Below, piece by piece: positions 10,351 through 55,320 of a stretch of 64,000 nucleotides of DNA. Below the pieces are notes generated by a model, which ran no database searches, was not told where the DNA came from, and saw only the letters and a list, made by a program, of their open reading frames with translations. This stretch comes from Metaphire vulgaris. Its lineage: Eukaryota > Annelida > Clitellata > Crassiclitellata > Megascolecidae. The position numbers and the translations under genes were made by a program. Every line of letters begins with the position of its first letter. The stretch's first letter is position 1. Location: positions 2,528,501 through 2,592,500 of the forward strand of contig CM030859.1 of NCBI GenBank assembly GCA_018105865.1, read 5' to 3'.

Positions 10351-11270
10351 CAGTAGCCTAGTTTAATTGACAGACGTCAAGGACCACAAGAATCAAGAAA
10401 TCAATCGCCCTCAAATAGTCTAGCAGGGTTCGGCGAAGAAAGTATAAATGACAGCATTGCATTATGCGCCTTGGTTCATTTCATAGACTGCCTGGAGCGT
10501 CAGCTCTGTCGTAGATGGTCCATCAATCCGGGCTCGAGCCTGACAAAAATGGCGCTATAGAAGTTCACTAATGACTGCATGTCGGAAATCACATCGACGC
10601 TCAGCGGACTTTTCGAACATGGTATGATTTGCGCTTTACACTTATGACTAGCGGTCTAGTACACTATTGGGCCTATCAACACGCTAAACAAGGGGAATTT
10701 GTTCTCTCGCTCCCATACGAGACACTATTTCTTAATGTGTTTTGCTATGGTTAACCGTCCTATGGTCAATCGTCCTAGAATCGCAATATTCAAAGTAGAA
10801 GATTTGATGAGACAAGACAAGATTCACAAGACATAATCGAGTGGATCACAAGCAACATACTTTAGACCAGAGAAGAAAAAGAACAAGAATAGGATTAATC
10901 CAGCGGCCTTGTATATCTATCAGAATTGTCACATTCTCACTCACTGAAGTACCGTTCTCGTGCTTCCTTTCAAAGAAGACTAATCTTACAGACTTACCCT
11001 CAGAAAGACATCAATCAAGCACTAATTGTATACTAATTAGAAATTTTAAAATTTTAAAGTGAACATATTAAAGATCAAAACCTGTACAGAATATCGTAAA
11101 ATGATTACAGTGACGCAGTTAAATAGTAACATCAGACATATTTCATCTGTGTACATCATGCAAATTATCCCTCAATGTATTAGAGAGATGAGGCCGAATG
11201 AAATGGCTAAAGTCGAATCAACTGAGATATTGCATGGCAGTTTAGAGCGGAATGATACTGGTAGGGTTCA
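10351..11270. other. Intergenic or 3' region of the SRCR gene; terminal exon not found
   Basis: The SRCR gene must continue 3' of 12158 on the minus strand with a phase-1 exon, but no convincing exon (SRCR half, membrane segment or short tail with splice sites) could be picked out here. Short open frames on both strands lack family resemblance. Confidence 0.35.
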
Positions 11271-11271
11271 A

Positions 11272-11400
11272 GGTTGAAAAATGCAGTAGGTGGCACTAAG
11301 GCGTTCACAGACTGACATTTCCAGATCCGAATAAGGGGAGGGGCTTGAGAGAAGCGTTGCGAATTCCTCCTGAGGGGCCTAGGGTGTAGCCCATCCATGA
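11272..11400. repeat. Dispersed repeat R1 (copy 1)
   Basis: About 130 bp shared with 12713-12842. Common words are GGTGGCACTAAGGCGT, ACTGACATTTCCAGATCC and CTCCTGAGGGGCCT. Direct orientation. Confidence 0.75.
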
Positions 11401-11426
11401 AAATGCAGGGTAATATTAGATTGAAT

Positions 11427-11829
11427 CATAGTTGTGAAGTTCAGATAAATTTTTTTAAAGTTCATAAAAATTCATTAAGGTTCAAGAGAAAATAAAGTTC
11501 AGAAAAGTTCAAATTTCTAATTTAGTCCTCGTCAGATGACTCAGTTTCAGAAGACCAATCGATGTATTCATCGGCATACCAGATGTTTTCGATCTTATCC
11601 ACCAATCCTAAGTTACAATGCACTTTGACAATCTTCTCAACTGTCTTACATGCGAGTCTGTTGCGTTTTTTGTATGTATAAATCCAAATGCTGACCAGAT
11701 TCTCTTACACGGCCCGACTTTTTGCAGTGATAATTCGAATTGAACTTTCTGAACTTTAAAGGCTTATAAATAAAGTTCAAACAGTTCAAACAATAATAAA
11801 GTTCAAACCGCTTCAACGTCACAACTATG
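11427..11829. mobile_element. Possible TIR element with BED-finger-like relic
   Basis: Inverted ends CATAGTTGTGAAGTTC and GACGTCAC-like AACGTCACAACTATG flank 403 bp full of AAGTTCA repeats. A minus-strand frame near 11640-11720 reads PCKRIWSAFGF, faintly like a BED zinc finger. Flanking 8-mers agree poorly (GATTGAAT against GATGGAGG), so superfamily is uncertain. Confidence 0.4.
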
Positions 11830-12157
11830 GATGGAGGAGAGCAGGATAAGTCGCATAACGCATTATGTTTCGAATGATTCAACTTTAGAGCAATAGTTAA
11901 TAATACCTGGAACACTTGCTATTAATTTTGGTCAAACCTATAAAATGTAACACTACTTGAAACTCAATATCTCTTGACACAGTCAAATTCATTATATATA
12001 AATTTATTTTCCAAAGCGGAGACAATGTTATAGGAAGCTTTCTATTCCGGTTCGAACGAAAGAATGATGGCGACGACACATTCCTGGTATTGAATGAATC
12101 AAATGCAGCAACTCAAACCCCATTGTTCTTAAATAAACCGAAAGTAAAATCACTCAC

Positions 12158-43173
<31,016 letters not shown>

Positions 43174-43685
43174 CGTGGTAGAAAATCTCGTAGTCTTCTG
43201 TAACGCAAAAGAGATTCTTTAGTTCAAAGTAAAAAAATAGCACTGTTTTATATTCAGCGGAGATTATCGTCTGTTTAATGAAATCGAAGCTTTTATCTTA
43301 CCTCAGTCGCAGTAGTTTTTATATTTGCTTTGTAGTATATAGTATTTTGCGATACTCTTTGCTGAACTAAAAGCTTCAAGAGCTTTTGAACGTTTCTCAA
43401 AGCTATGGATGAAATCAAAGCAGGCACATGGTTTATTCTGTAGCCCGAATGCACTCGATAAACTCCGCATCGAAAGGCATGAAGACCCGCATATGTAGCC
43501 TATATCTGGTTTGTCAAATGCTTTTGGAGCGAAACCTAATAGCGCGCATTTTGGAATTATGCCTTTAGATCTTATGGATCGAAATGCACTTCTCGAATCA
43601 AATGACCAATTTCACAAATTGGTCATTTGGTTCGAGAAGTTTGACTTGTAAAACAAATGCCCAACTTAATCTAGAACTCATTGTA

Positions 43686-44571
43686 GGGGAACATGGGGCA
43701 AGAAGACGAACAGGGCAAGATGACGAATGCTGCCCAGCAATGTGTGCGATGAAATACTTAAGAATCACCGTGGATGGCTGTGAGACATATTAATCAGCGT
43801 ATGTTTGGGCGAGATCTCTTTGTTCTGCATGCCTATTGCCTAGCCAACGAGCGCAAGACTGTAAGAAAGTCTCAGAAATTTAGTGCCTAATTGTAAGCGT
43901 GTTACGCTTCTACCAACTATTTTTACACAGACGTCAAGAACGAGGATGTTAGTGAGTATTATTTGGCAAGCCTACATAATTCTTGCAGTGTTAAATAGTA
44001 TCAGCTTCTTAGGAGAGATATAATTGAAACGACGTTTCTACATGTGGAATTTCAAAGACAAGGAAGGATGGATCAAGATGACGGGAACAAAATGATATGC
44101 CTTCGTCATCTTGCCCCATAGCGTCGATATGTTGACATTATTTTTGCTATGCACAGTTAACACTGTACAACAAGCTATCCCGAGACTTAACTTGTTGTAT
44201 TTGAGATTTTAGCTTGATAAAATGACAGTTTGAACCTAGTTGCGCTGGTCAGCTTGATTCTAATAAAGTCACTCCTTTTTATCACCTTATGTTGATCAAT
44301 ATTTTAAAAGGTAAGATGACAAATGGGGCTAGACAGCTTTCCTATAGGCCTAGGTAGTCTTACCCATATATTGTGGAGCAAGTCGACGAATTTTATAATC
44401 TTAATTCTTTAAGAATTTCAACAAAATAATTATATAAATTAGGCTGATGCCGTCTCCAATCGCTAGAGTATAACTATATACAAATACCGAATAAGACTTT
44501 CCAATTGGAACAAAAGATACATAGAAAGCGATAATTTAATGCTATCCGTGTCATCTTGTCCCATGTTCCCC
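43686..44571. mobile_element. TA-flanked TIR element (mariner-like or ISL2EU-like)
   Basis: Ends GGGGAACATGGGGCAAGA and TCTTGTCCCATGTTCCCC are inverted repeats, each flanked by TA. The internal AAGATGACG words are repeated. 886 bp, no transposase seen. A TA target fits Tc1/mariner or ISL2EU; I cannot choose. Confidence 0.8.
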
Positions 44572-44795
44572 TAAGGATCTGATTTTAGGCTCATCAACTT
44601 TCATATCTGGCTCTTCCTCATTGAAGATTTGTGACGCACAGACAATTAATTTGATATCGCACTTTAAATCAACATGATGCTTCTTCAGATTTGGTAACAT
44701 ATAATCACATGACATACTTGCGTGGACCTCGATTGAGTAGTATAGGATAACGCCGACTGTGCATGCGGGGTGTTTGGATTAACATTTCGACAAAT

Positions 44796-44798
<3 letters not shown>

Positions 44799-44879
<81 letters not shown>
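44799..44879. repeat. (GTA)n(GTT)n compound microsatellite
   Basis: About 12 GTA units followed by about 15 GTT units. Confidence 0.97.
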
Positions 44880-44980
44880 AGAGCACGGCTAGCGGTAGAA
44901 CGATTTTCGTTCGAACATGATTATTGAATAACTTCTTGTCCACTAAATAATCTATGCTTCTGAGTGGAAATTCGTGTCTC

Positions 44981-45171
44981 CAGTGTTTTATACAGGCCTG
45001 TTAGGAGGGGAGATTCCTCCCACCCCAAACCCTCAAAAATCCAAAAAAAAAAATCCCAGCACTTACACAAATTTGCATTGAACTGTGTCTTTCCTCTCCA
45101 ACCAAATCGATTCCCGCCCCCGAAAGCCTCAATTCCCCCCTCAAAGGCCTGGAGTCTGGATAAAACACTAC
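44981..45171. mobile_element. hAT-type MITE, CAGTGTTTTA family (copy 2)
   Basis: Left end CAGTGTTTTATACAGGCC, right end GGCCTGGAGTCTGG then AAAACACTA. Flanks CGTGTCTC and CGTCTCTC (7 of 8) suggest the TSD. Contains TTTGCATTGAACTGTGTC, as in the other copies. Confidence 0.7.
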
Positions 45172-45323
45172 CGTCTCTCGTTTTTGGACTACAAACAGTA
45201 ATTAGGATTTCTCTTTGGATATTCGCTTCCTTTCTCTTTTTTCATCTTCTTCGTAGACAGTGCATTTATTTGATTAGGCCGACGGATTTTCTAAAGGCCT
45301 ATTTTTTAGACGTACCTGCCCTG

Positions 45324-46151
45324 TAGAGATGTGCGGGTACAGCAAAATGCCTACCCTACCCGTACCCGTGCAAAACTTTTTTACCCTACCCTACCCGTAC
45401 CCGCTAGCGCTATACCCTACCCGACCCATACCCGAAAACTGTGTATCCTACCCTACCCGTACCCGTACCCGTACCCGACATTGGTTGGAATTTGGAACAC
45501 TTCACACTGATATTCAATCCTGCTACATTTTGAATCTTGCATTCAGCACATGAAAGATTTAGGCTGCATCTTACTTCTTCGTCCCATCCTGTACTGCATC
45601 AGTTATACTACAGTAATTGCAGTTACACCCTTCCCTTTGTCATCCAGGGCAGCTCGGCATAGGCTTGTTTAAAATATTTAGTAGATTAAGTTTAGCTATG
45701 AGCAGGCATTAGAGCTGAAGTTAAACAACAAAACGATTTTCCAAAGGAACTTTCTCGCTGGAGGAGTCAGAGAACGCCATTAAATTATAGATGTATCATT
45801 CATTATACGCTACTTTACTGATGATGTCAGATGACGTCATCTGTATTTTCTTTATGCTTTCCGTAAGTAAAATGCATGCTGTCTGACAAACTGAACGCGA
45901 TATACAAGTTACATTAATACACTTTACTCAATAATATTTTTCTATTACTGCATTGGTAATTTGCTATAGTAGAGAGAAAAGAAAATATACTTTTTTCGGG
46001 TAAAAACGGGCATACCCGTACCCGTAGCGCTATACTCGTACCCGACCCGTACCCGAAAAATTGTGTACCCTACCCGACCCGTACCCGTGGGCCGTGGATA
46101 CGGGTACGGATAGGGTATACCCGCGGGTACGGGTATACCCGCACATCCCTA
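45324..46151. mobile_element. hAT-like element, TAGAGATGTGCGGGTA termini (copy 1)
   Basis: Ends TAGAGATGTGCGGGTA and TACCCGCACATCCCTA; perfect 8-bp TSD CTGCCCTG (45316-45323 and 46152-46159). Subterminal TACCCGTACCCG repeats; internal region shares GAGCTGAAGTTAAACAACAA with copy 2. No transposase. Confidence 0.9.
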
Positions 46152-46282
46152 CTGCCCTGCCGTAGAAATGATAATGAAAATGGCTGTTAGTAAAAGTGCG
46201 AGTCATAAAACTGAAAGAGAAGATCATTTGTAGATAACCAACGAGTATCTATTAATTTCGGGAGAAATATTCATATATAGAC

Positions 46283-47196
46283 TAGAGATTTGCGGGTACA
46301 GCAAAATGCCTACCCTACCCGTTCCTGTGCAAAAACTTCATTACCCTACCCGTACCCGCGGGTACGAATACAACTTGTACAAGTACCGGTACCCGTAGCC
46401 GTATACCGTACCCGTTGCTAGAGACCATAGAGAGGCAACAACATTAATGTATTAATGAAAGCATAGTAGGCCTACATTTTTTAATTAAACATGTCATATG
46501 CTGACAATAATTGTTTAAATGAGGCACGTGTTTAGATTAGAACAGATCTAGAACTTAGGAATCAAGGTAATCTACTTGGCAAATAGTAGGCACGCGTCCT
46601 TTCTGGGGTACTGGACTACTGGTTGGTAACATTGTGTAATACAGCTATAGTCAGCTATCCTTACGCCTACATGAATGTCCGACATGGACTAGAAGACTCG
46701 ATGGGCCTGTTTAAAATATTCAGCAGATATAGTTTAGCTATGAGCAGACATTAGAGCTGAAGTTAAACAACAAAACGCTCTACCAAAGGAACATTATCAC
46801 TGCTGGACGCCACTACAATGATTTTATGTTTGATTATGTTTGTTGCTTTATTGATAACGTCACATGATGTCATTTGTATTTCCTTTATGCTTTCAGTAAG
46901 TAAAATGCATGCAGTGGCTTATATAACTGTCTGACAAACTGAACGCGATATACAAGTTACACTAACACAATTTACTCAAAAAAATTCTATTACTGTATTG
47001 CTAATTTGCTATAGCAGTGAGAAATGAGAATATCACGTTTTCACGGGTAAAAACGTGTGTACCCATACCTGTAGCGCTATACCCGTACCCGACCCGTACC
47101 CGTAAAATGTGTACCCTACCCTACCTGTACCCGCGGGTACGGGTACGGGTAGGGTATATCCACGGGTACGGGTAGGCTTATACCCGCACATCTCTA
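46283..47196. mobile_element. hAT-like element, TAGAGATGTGCGGGTA termini (copy 2)
   Basis: Ends TAGAGATTTGCGGGTA and TACCCGCACATCTCTA in the same orientation as copy 1 and 131 bp after it. The flanks do not match as a TSD, so this copy may have been rearranged. Confidence 0.8.
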
Positions 47197-47350
47197 GTAG
47201 GGGATCCGGACAAAAAAGGCGGCTGACAAGCACAAAAAAGGTCAACAAATGTCCAGCGTATCTGACCCGGTAAGCCTTCACAAACGCTGGCAACCAAAAA
47301 AGAAGGCCGGTGAGGAGATGCATCTCCAGTCATCCCCGACGTGGAACTAC

Positions 47351-48196
47351 CAGGGATGTTAACAAGGATTCAGCCCTCAATGCCAGGACCAGGACCAAGG
47401 ACTCAACCCTCAAGGCCAGGACCAGGACCAAGGACTCAACCTTTAAGGCCAGAACCAGGACCAAGGACTCAACTCTCAAGGCCAAGACCAAGGAATCAAC
47501 CTCAAGGCCAAGACCAGGATCAAGGACTTTACTAAAAAAATAGCAAGTCCTTGAAACAACATGTCTTGTCATACTAATTAAACCGTTATTTAAATGCCAA
47601 GATGATAAGCCAGATTACTAGTGCATATTACACGGTGCAGTTGACATTTTAAGAATGAAACAGACCAAACATTGCTTTTTTGCACAGTTAAGCATAGTCA
47701 GCTATTAAGCTTAGAGCTGCATTTTAAAAACACCAATGTTTCCAACAATGAATGTGACATTCTTGCCCTATGTGGGCACATTATGATTCCGTTTTCAGAG
47801 AATATACGCTCCACTGGAGCAGGCGTCGCAGATGTGCATAGAATTCTCTGAAAGAGTGGTTGCAAGTGGACAAACTGTTGTGAACAGGCAGCTGTTTCAA
47901 TCGTCATTTGTGAGCTTGGTGATGGCAAATTGATAGCCTGTAGATATTCTCCCATTTGTCGCTGCGGAGTTACCCAGACTAAAAATAGCCTAGAATCCAT
48001 TCACTAAACAAATACACTTTAACCTAGATTTTATATGGCCATGACTGATTTCAAGGACAATTCAAGGACTCAACCCTCAAGGCCAGAACCAAGACCAAGG
48101 ACTCAGCCCTCAAGGCCAGGATCAGGACCAATGACTTGAAACTGGTCCTTAAGGAGTCCCTAAGGCCAGGACCAAGGCCAAGGACCAACATCCCTG
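47351..48196 (-). mobile_element. hAT element with transposase C-terminal relic
   Basis: Ends CAGGGATGTTAACAAGG and CCAACATCCCTG; flanks GGAACTAC and GGAAACAC (6 of 8). Subterminal CAAGGCCAGGACCAGGACC repeats at both ends. A minus-strand frame (48000-47698) reads SATPAPVERIFSENGIIMCP and SLLETLVFLKC, the hAT dimerisation region. The rest of the transposase is gone. It is inserted in a relic of the CAGTGGCGG family (about 47205-47350). Confidence 0.8.
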
Positions 48197-48251
48197 GGAA
48201 ACACAGCCCCTGCTGTGATCCTCGTTGCTTACAAAGCCAACATCGATAAGC

Positions 48252-48254
<3 letters not shown>

Positions 48255-48301
<47 letters not shown>

Positions 48302-48825
48302 ACTTGACAATTCTTAAGCGCAGTAACACAGCTAGGCGGCTAAAGTCAAAGGCTCTGTACAGGGAACGAAATGTCAAACAAATGCGTCTTGAGATGTTGT
48401 AGGAACCGGTCCGGAGAGGTCTCGATTGTCACAGCCTTCGGGAGCAGGTTCCACGACGCCGGGTTTCCACGACGAAAGGACCGGTCCCCCAGTCCCGCTG
48501 TCTTGAGCGGAGGGGGGACGACGAGATGATTGCTGGCGCCGGAACGGAGAAGGGTACGACGTGGTACTGTCGTTGATCGGCTGATTAGTTCCGACAGATA
48601 CGCAGGACAGTGGGGGTCATTCAGCGCACGGAACGTGAGCCAGTGGCGCTTGAACTCCACACGCTCAGGGACCCGCAACCAGTGCAAACGATCTCTAAGG
48701 AATGGCGTTACATGGCTGCTCCGTTTGGCACCGAACACCAGTGTTGTTGCCAATGATGCTGCGGCTCGGTCAGATATACCATACCTGTTCGCTTCTTTTG
48801 CTATGTGCGGAAGATTCAATGGCAT
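48255..48825 (-). pseudogene. LINE C-terminal fragment with (AAT)n tail
   Basis: A 159-codon minus frame reads RLHWLRVPERVEFKRHWLT, FRALNDPHCPAYLSELI, DRSFRRGNPASWNLLP and HLKTHLFDISFPVQSL. Then the 3' end runs into (ATT)n at 48257-48300 on the plus strand. The frame is open to its end, so it is fairly young, but only the C-terminus remains. Confidence 0.85.
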
Positions 48826-48829
48826 TTGA

Positions 48830-49229
48830 CTTGGTCTTACAGTTTCACTCTATGTTTTCACTACAACATGTTAAAAGAATAACAAAATTCAAACAAATTT
48901 CGAAGCATTTTGCTATCAGCCACATAATTTGATTTACCACATGATTATGTCTGGAGAATGACAATAAATATTGCGGCTAAGCGAGTGTGCCTTATTTATA
49001 GGATCCTAAATTTCCTTATTGAAGGTGTTTGCTTAGGCTGATGGATGTGTATGTAACTAATTGACAACAAATCGAAAGGTGAGTTGGCACTTGTATATAA
49101 TACACGCGCAAGTTATTATATGCTGTATGTAAACTACATAGTACCACTAGCAATATGAAATAATGAAAATTATCTACAAAGTTTTGAAAAGTATTGCTCT
49201 GTTTATTCGTGGTATGCTCTTATATGTTC
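48830..49229. other. AT-rich intergenic stretch, nothing recognised
   Basis: No ORF of note, no TIR or array seen. Confidence 0.4.
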
Positions 49230-50124
49230 GGTTGAATATTATTTGATGCATGTCTAAACCGATGGGTAATCGTTTGTCCAGATGTTCGCCAGATGGCGAG
49301 ATGCATTTTTATGTTTTAATGACGTTATATTGGCCACGTGTGTGGAGAAGCGAAAAAAATTATCGGTCCATCTGGCGAACACCATGGAAACAGATGATTC
49401 TGATATCTGGTGAATAAAATTCTGTTTGAATTAAAATGAGTAAAGCACGATAAAATTGAGCAATGCTATTTTAAGTATTGCATTCTTCGCAATTGATTCG
49501 ACAGACACCATCATTAAGCACAGTTAGGAAACCATAAAAGGCGCACTATCGCTTAATTGCTATGAGTTTCTAAAACAAAGGCATGTATTTTATAGCAAAA
49601 TGCTTCTGAATGAGTTCATTTCGATATAATTAATAAGAAAGATGACAATACCAGATTAGTCAATGGGAAGCGTTATTTTGGCCTTAAGTCCCGAAAGACG
49701 TGTTCAGAGGTGGGCAAATAGTGCAGTAAAAGTGATTGCCACCATCGACGTAGATATCTCTTATCCATGAAAAGCAGGAGTATGACGGGAGTTTTTTTGT
49801 CAAAAATATCTGGAATTTCAAAGATGTTGAAAGAAAAATGGTACCATAAACTATTAATTATTAATTTCCCCATATTGGCATACAACTCATGAACTTCATT
49901 TCTTCTAGACCTAGCCAGATGGCGTAATGCTCTTTATGGGACGGAAAGAGAGAAAACTATTGACTCAATAAGTAGATAATTTTTCTCAATTTGCAATTTG
50001 TCTAGTTTCGTAGAATTGCTAGTATCAGACAGGAATCACAGGATCCAGAGGAGCTGACGATGAGATTTTGGAGAGTTGAAAAGTGAACGGTCAGTGAGGC
50101 GTGAAACAGGACCTACCAGGGCCT

Positions 50125-50183
<59 letters not shown>

Positions 50184-51400
50184 CTTACATATGACGCAAA
50201 CGGAAGTACCCTTGGGCGGATTCCAGTTGCATTCTCTTGGCTAAGAACGAGCTGTGCACATGTTTCAATGTCTTCAGTCGAACAGGTCCTCAACTGTCGA
50301 CCACCGCCGTGTCCTTTGTCTGCAAATCTTGTTTGAAATAGAATTCGCCTTCATGAATGTCTGTGATTTTTTTAATGGCCTATCGCATAATGCGTATATT
50401 GCGTAGCTGTCTCGAAATTGAATATATCGTTCCACGACGACAAAGACATCTGCGAGACTATATTTTCTTTCATAACAGGCTGATGGAGATTCACTTAATT
50501 TCAATCTGCAAGACGAAAGCAAGTCGAAGACAACGAAGGACGTAGGCCTATATCGGCAGAGAATAGGATCTGATACGCACTACGATACAGAAAGAAATTA
50601 AAGCTCGTAGTTGACAAATCAGAACTAGTTGTACCTGGCGCAAAAGAAAATATAATTCATTTTATTTGGCAGAATAATGAAATAAATTTGTACAAAGCAT
50701 TCAGAAAATTTGTTCTTATGACTTGTAGTCGGACTCATGAACTCTATTTCTTGTACTGCTCGCCAGATGGCGGAACGTTATTTATGGACGGTAAACGGGA
50801 AAAAACTATTGATGGAGCGCTGGTTTGCGTGATTCGACATAGTTACATTATTTAGATGGAATCCAGAATCGATGGCCATGGGGATGGGAAATATTGAAAA
50901 ATCAACCGGCCATCTGGCGAACACCAGGGAAACATACGATCGTGATGTTCTGATGAACAAAATCCTGACTTAACTGAAATGAATATAGCACGATAAATTT
51001 AAGCAACAGCATTCATTACTTTACAGAAAGGCATACAAGACGCACTGACTAAAGTCACTAAACGAAGAAACAGACTCTTGAATTAGCTGCTATTTAAATC
51101 TTCGTTAATGACTCAAGAGACACCATCATTAATCATAGAGGAAATCCCATAACTAGCGCACAATCGCTTAAGCCTTAGGCAGACCTTCGTCTATTCTTCT
51201 TTTTAGTCGAGGTATGTAGTTCATGGCAAAATGCTTCGGAATCTATTTCGATATGTTTATCAAAGGTAACTATTCAAGATTAGTCAATAAGAAAAGGTTA
51301 TTTGGGCCTTAAGACTAACGCAAATCGAGTTGAGAGACGGGATGTCCTACGACTGGTTACCACCATCGACTTAGGTTTTACAGATCCATGAGTATAGGCC
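49230..51400. repeat. Diverged direct duplication with CGCCAGATGGCG words
   Basis: Segment about 49280-49780 recurs at about 50755-51400: shared words include CATCTGGCGAACACCA, ACACCATCATTAA, GATTAGTCAAT and CCACCATCGAC. A further partial copy of the left part is at about 49890-49960. The spacing implies a period near 1.5 kb. No ORF conserved between copies was seen. Confidence 0.65.
50127..50182. repeat. (TA)n microsatellite
   Basis: About 27 TA units between the duplicated segments. Confidence 0.97.
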
Positions 51401-51681
51401 TATTACAGATTATGAACTGGGACCTGGACACGACAATTCAATAGAGTTACCGGGACATTTTTGCAGAGTAATTGGCGTCAAAGACATCCAACCGGAGCCT
51501 GGAGCCAGGGCGCGACCATTTTCTTCCGTTTCTGGCTTTACTTATGAGGTCATTGTTGTCTCTGATTTCCGCGTCTTCTCTTTAGCTTTAGCCTTTTATA
51601 ATCCCGTAAAGGAACAAAACCCTCGAAATGTTTACCGACCGATTCAATCCATGCACTTGACTCTTGCCGCATCTGCGCACG

Positions 51682-51873
51682 CAGTGTTTTATACAGGCCT
51701 GTTATAGGAGGGAAGATTCCCCCCGACCCCGAACTCAAAATCCCCCTCCCAAAAAATCCCAGCACTTGCACAAATTTTGCATTGAACTGTGTCTTTTCCC
51801 CTCCAACCAAGTCGATTTTCCCTCCGAAAGCCTCAATTTCCCCCCCAAGGCCTGGAATCTGGAAAAAACACTG
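51682..51873. mobile_element. hAT-type MITE, CAGTGTTTTA family (copy 3)
   Basis: Ends CAGTGTTTTATACAGGCC and GGCCTGGAATCTGG..AAAACACTG; perfect 8-bp TSD TGCGCACG (51674-51681 and 51874-51881). The best copy for defining this family. Confidence 0.95.
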
Positions 51874-52224
51874 TGCGCACGTGTTGAAGCGTGCACGCAA
51901 GGTCCTTCCCTATATAAGCCTATGCGCATATACTCGGAAACGCGTATATCTTTAGACCGGCTTCGACTACATCACTGTAAGCGAATACCATGAATACTTG
52001 TCGCCTACAGTATACATTGACTAAGTACAGTGTATTCCTGGAAAGATCTTAACGCTACATGACTATGAACACGCAACTAGGAACAAGAGCATATACTGAA
52101 CCTGAATACATAAGTATATTATTGAATTTTTACGTGAGTCAGAAATTTCAGGCACTTCTATTTTGCGGAATTCAGAGAGTATTATCCACCATAAGACCTA
52201 TGTAAGCTACCCGGATGTATAAGG

Positions 52225-53444
<1,220 letters not shown>

Positions 53445-53817
53445 GTATAAGGCCTACAGGCCAATGGGCTATATAGGCTAGATACGAATGTATTGGTCTA
53501 TAACATCTTATCTAAGACCGTGGAACAAAACACTAGCAAGAAAAAAATAGGACATTCCTGACATTTAAATACACACAACCTCACCCTATTGATCACTCAG
53601 CTATATAAGCGATTAATAGCTACGAAGTACGAACATACTAAAGAACTAAATTACTATATAATTGACATGCAGTCTTTGGGTATATGAATGTCGTGCATGC
53701 TTGTGTGTCTATAGGCCTATATGTCTCTGGGTGTCTGTCTTTCAAGACAAGAAACAATATAAATCAATAGGCCTATGATTTACAGCTCTTACAAAAGAGC
53801 CTCAATATTCTTAACCT

Positions 53818-54112
<295 letters not shown>

Positions 54113-54239
54113 ACTGGTTTAAGCGTGGGATTACAAATAGGCCTACTCTAAAAATTTGTGATTTATATAGCGCCGTCAAGAACCTTAATCGACTGATTCT
54201 GAAGCATAGAAAATCTATTTCAAATGAAACGCTATATGC

Positions 54240-54410
54240 GGTGGGAAGTTGTCAGAGTGATAATAACGTTGGACGATAGAGCAGAAGGTCGCGGGTTCGA
54301 AACCCGCAGGCGCCCTAAGATCGACTCATCACTATTCGCTGGAGGGTGATGGTAAAATGAGGGGCAGTGGTAAAAAGCTGCGAAAAGTATAAAACAGGTA
54401 TATACGCCAC
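54240..54410 (+). mobile_element. tRNA-derived SINE (copy 2)
   Basis: B box GGTTCGAAACC at 54294-54304 inside GCGGGTTCGAAACCCGC, with a weaker A box (GTCAGAGTGAT) at 54251-54261. The core downstream matches the SINE at 6045. Not a cloverleaf tRNA. Confidence 0.65.
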
Positions 54411-54490
54411 GCAATACACTAGCCCCGTATCCGTGGTATTGCAAGCCTGGGTGAAGGCTATAGCAACGGAGATCAGCGCCGCCTTATGAA

Positions 54491-54808
54491 CAGTGTTTAT
54501 TCTAGGTCCTTTAGGAGATTCCCCAAGTTTGAAAATCCCCCCCCCCCCAAAAAATTCTATATGTTGCATTGAGGGATGGAAATTTCCCCCAAAAGTGTGA
54601 CGAGAGGGTTTTTTATTTTGGAGAGGGGAAAAGAGAAGGATATGACCATATAGAAGAGTATTTGAAAGAAAAGGAAGGATGTGATGACCTTTTTTGCTCG
54701 TCAAGGTTTTTGGGCAGACAAACCTTCTCTCTTATCCCTTCTAACCCCCCTCCCCAAACATTTCAAACTCCTCCCCCCCCAATGTCAAGGTGGCTAGAAT
54801 AAACACTG
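54491..54808. mobile_element. hAT-type MITE, CAGTGTTTATTCTAG termini
   Basis: Ends CAGTGTTTATTCTAG and CTAGAATAAACACTG are perfect inverted repeats. CCTTATGAA flanks both sides (54482-54490 and 54809-54817): an 8-bp TSD plus one chance base. Internal TTGCATTGAGGGATGG links it loosely to the CAGTGTTTTA family. Confidence 0.9.
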
Positions 54809-55069
54809 CCTTATGAACCCGTGTGGCTTCGGAAAAGCCCTTTGACTTTTTTTGAAAGCGCCAAGCCTATATAATGTTTATATGGAAACGTTTAGACCGC
54901 GTTGCCTTATGGCCTAACGGTAGGAGCCTGAAACTCGATGGTATTTTGAAAACACGAATTCCACGTTGCGTGATATCTATGCATACAGCTAAAATCGGCC
55001 TATAAGGATTAACATCCGTAATGCCTGTTTAAAAAAAACTCTATGGTGTCCATAGCAGATATTTGCTCA

Positions 55070-55320
55070 CAAGTTTCGCATCGATGATTTCGATGATCCG
55101 ACCCCACCCCCACCACCACAAGGGACTAATAACCATCGTCGGCCATTTTACCCCAGTCTCCCCTCTCCCTTACCCTACTCTTACCCCACTCTCCTATATT
55201 TACCAGCCGCCCCAGGGTCCAAACCGCACGTGATCTCATCAAACGAGGCTAAATTCAACCGCCCCCTACCCATTGGAGTTGGGTAGGGGTGGGTGGGTGG
55301 GGTAGGGATGGAGAAGGTCG
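55070..55320. other. C/G-run-rich intergenic stretch
   Basis: CCCCACCC and GGGTGGGTGGGG runs face each other around 55255-55310 (possible inverted repeat). No gene seen. Confidence 0.4.

Noticed and set aside
54294..54304. A tRNA gene at 54240-54316
   Set aside because: B box and T-arm palindrome are good but no acceptor stem or anticodon arm can be drawn; a SINE fits better.
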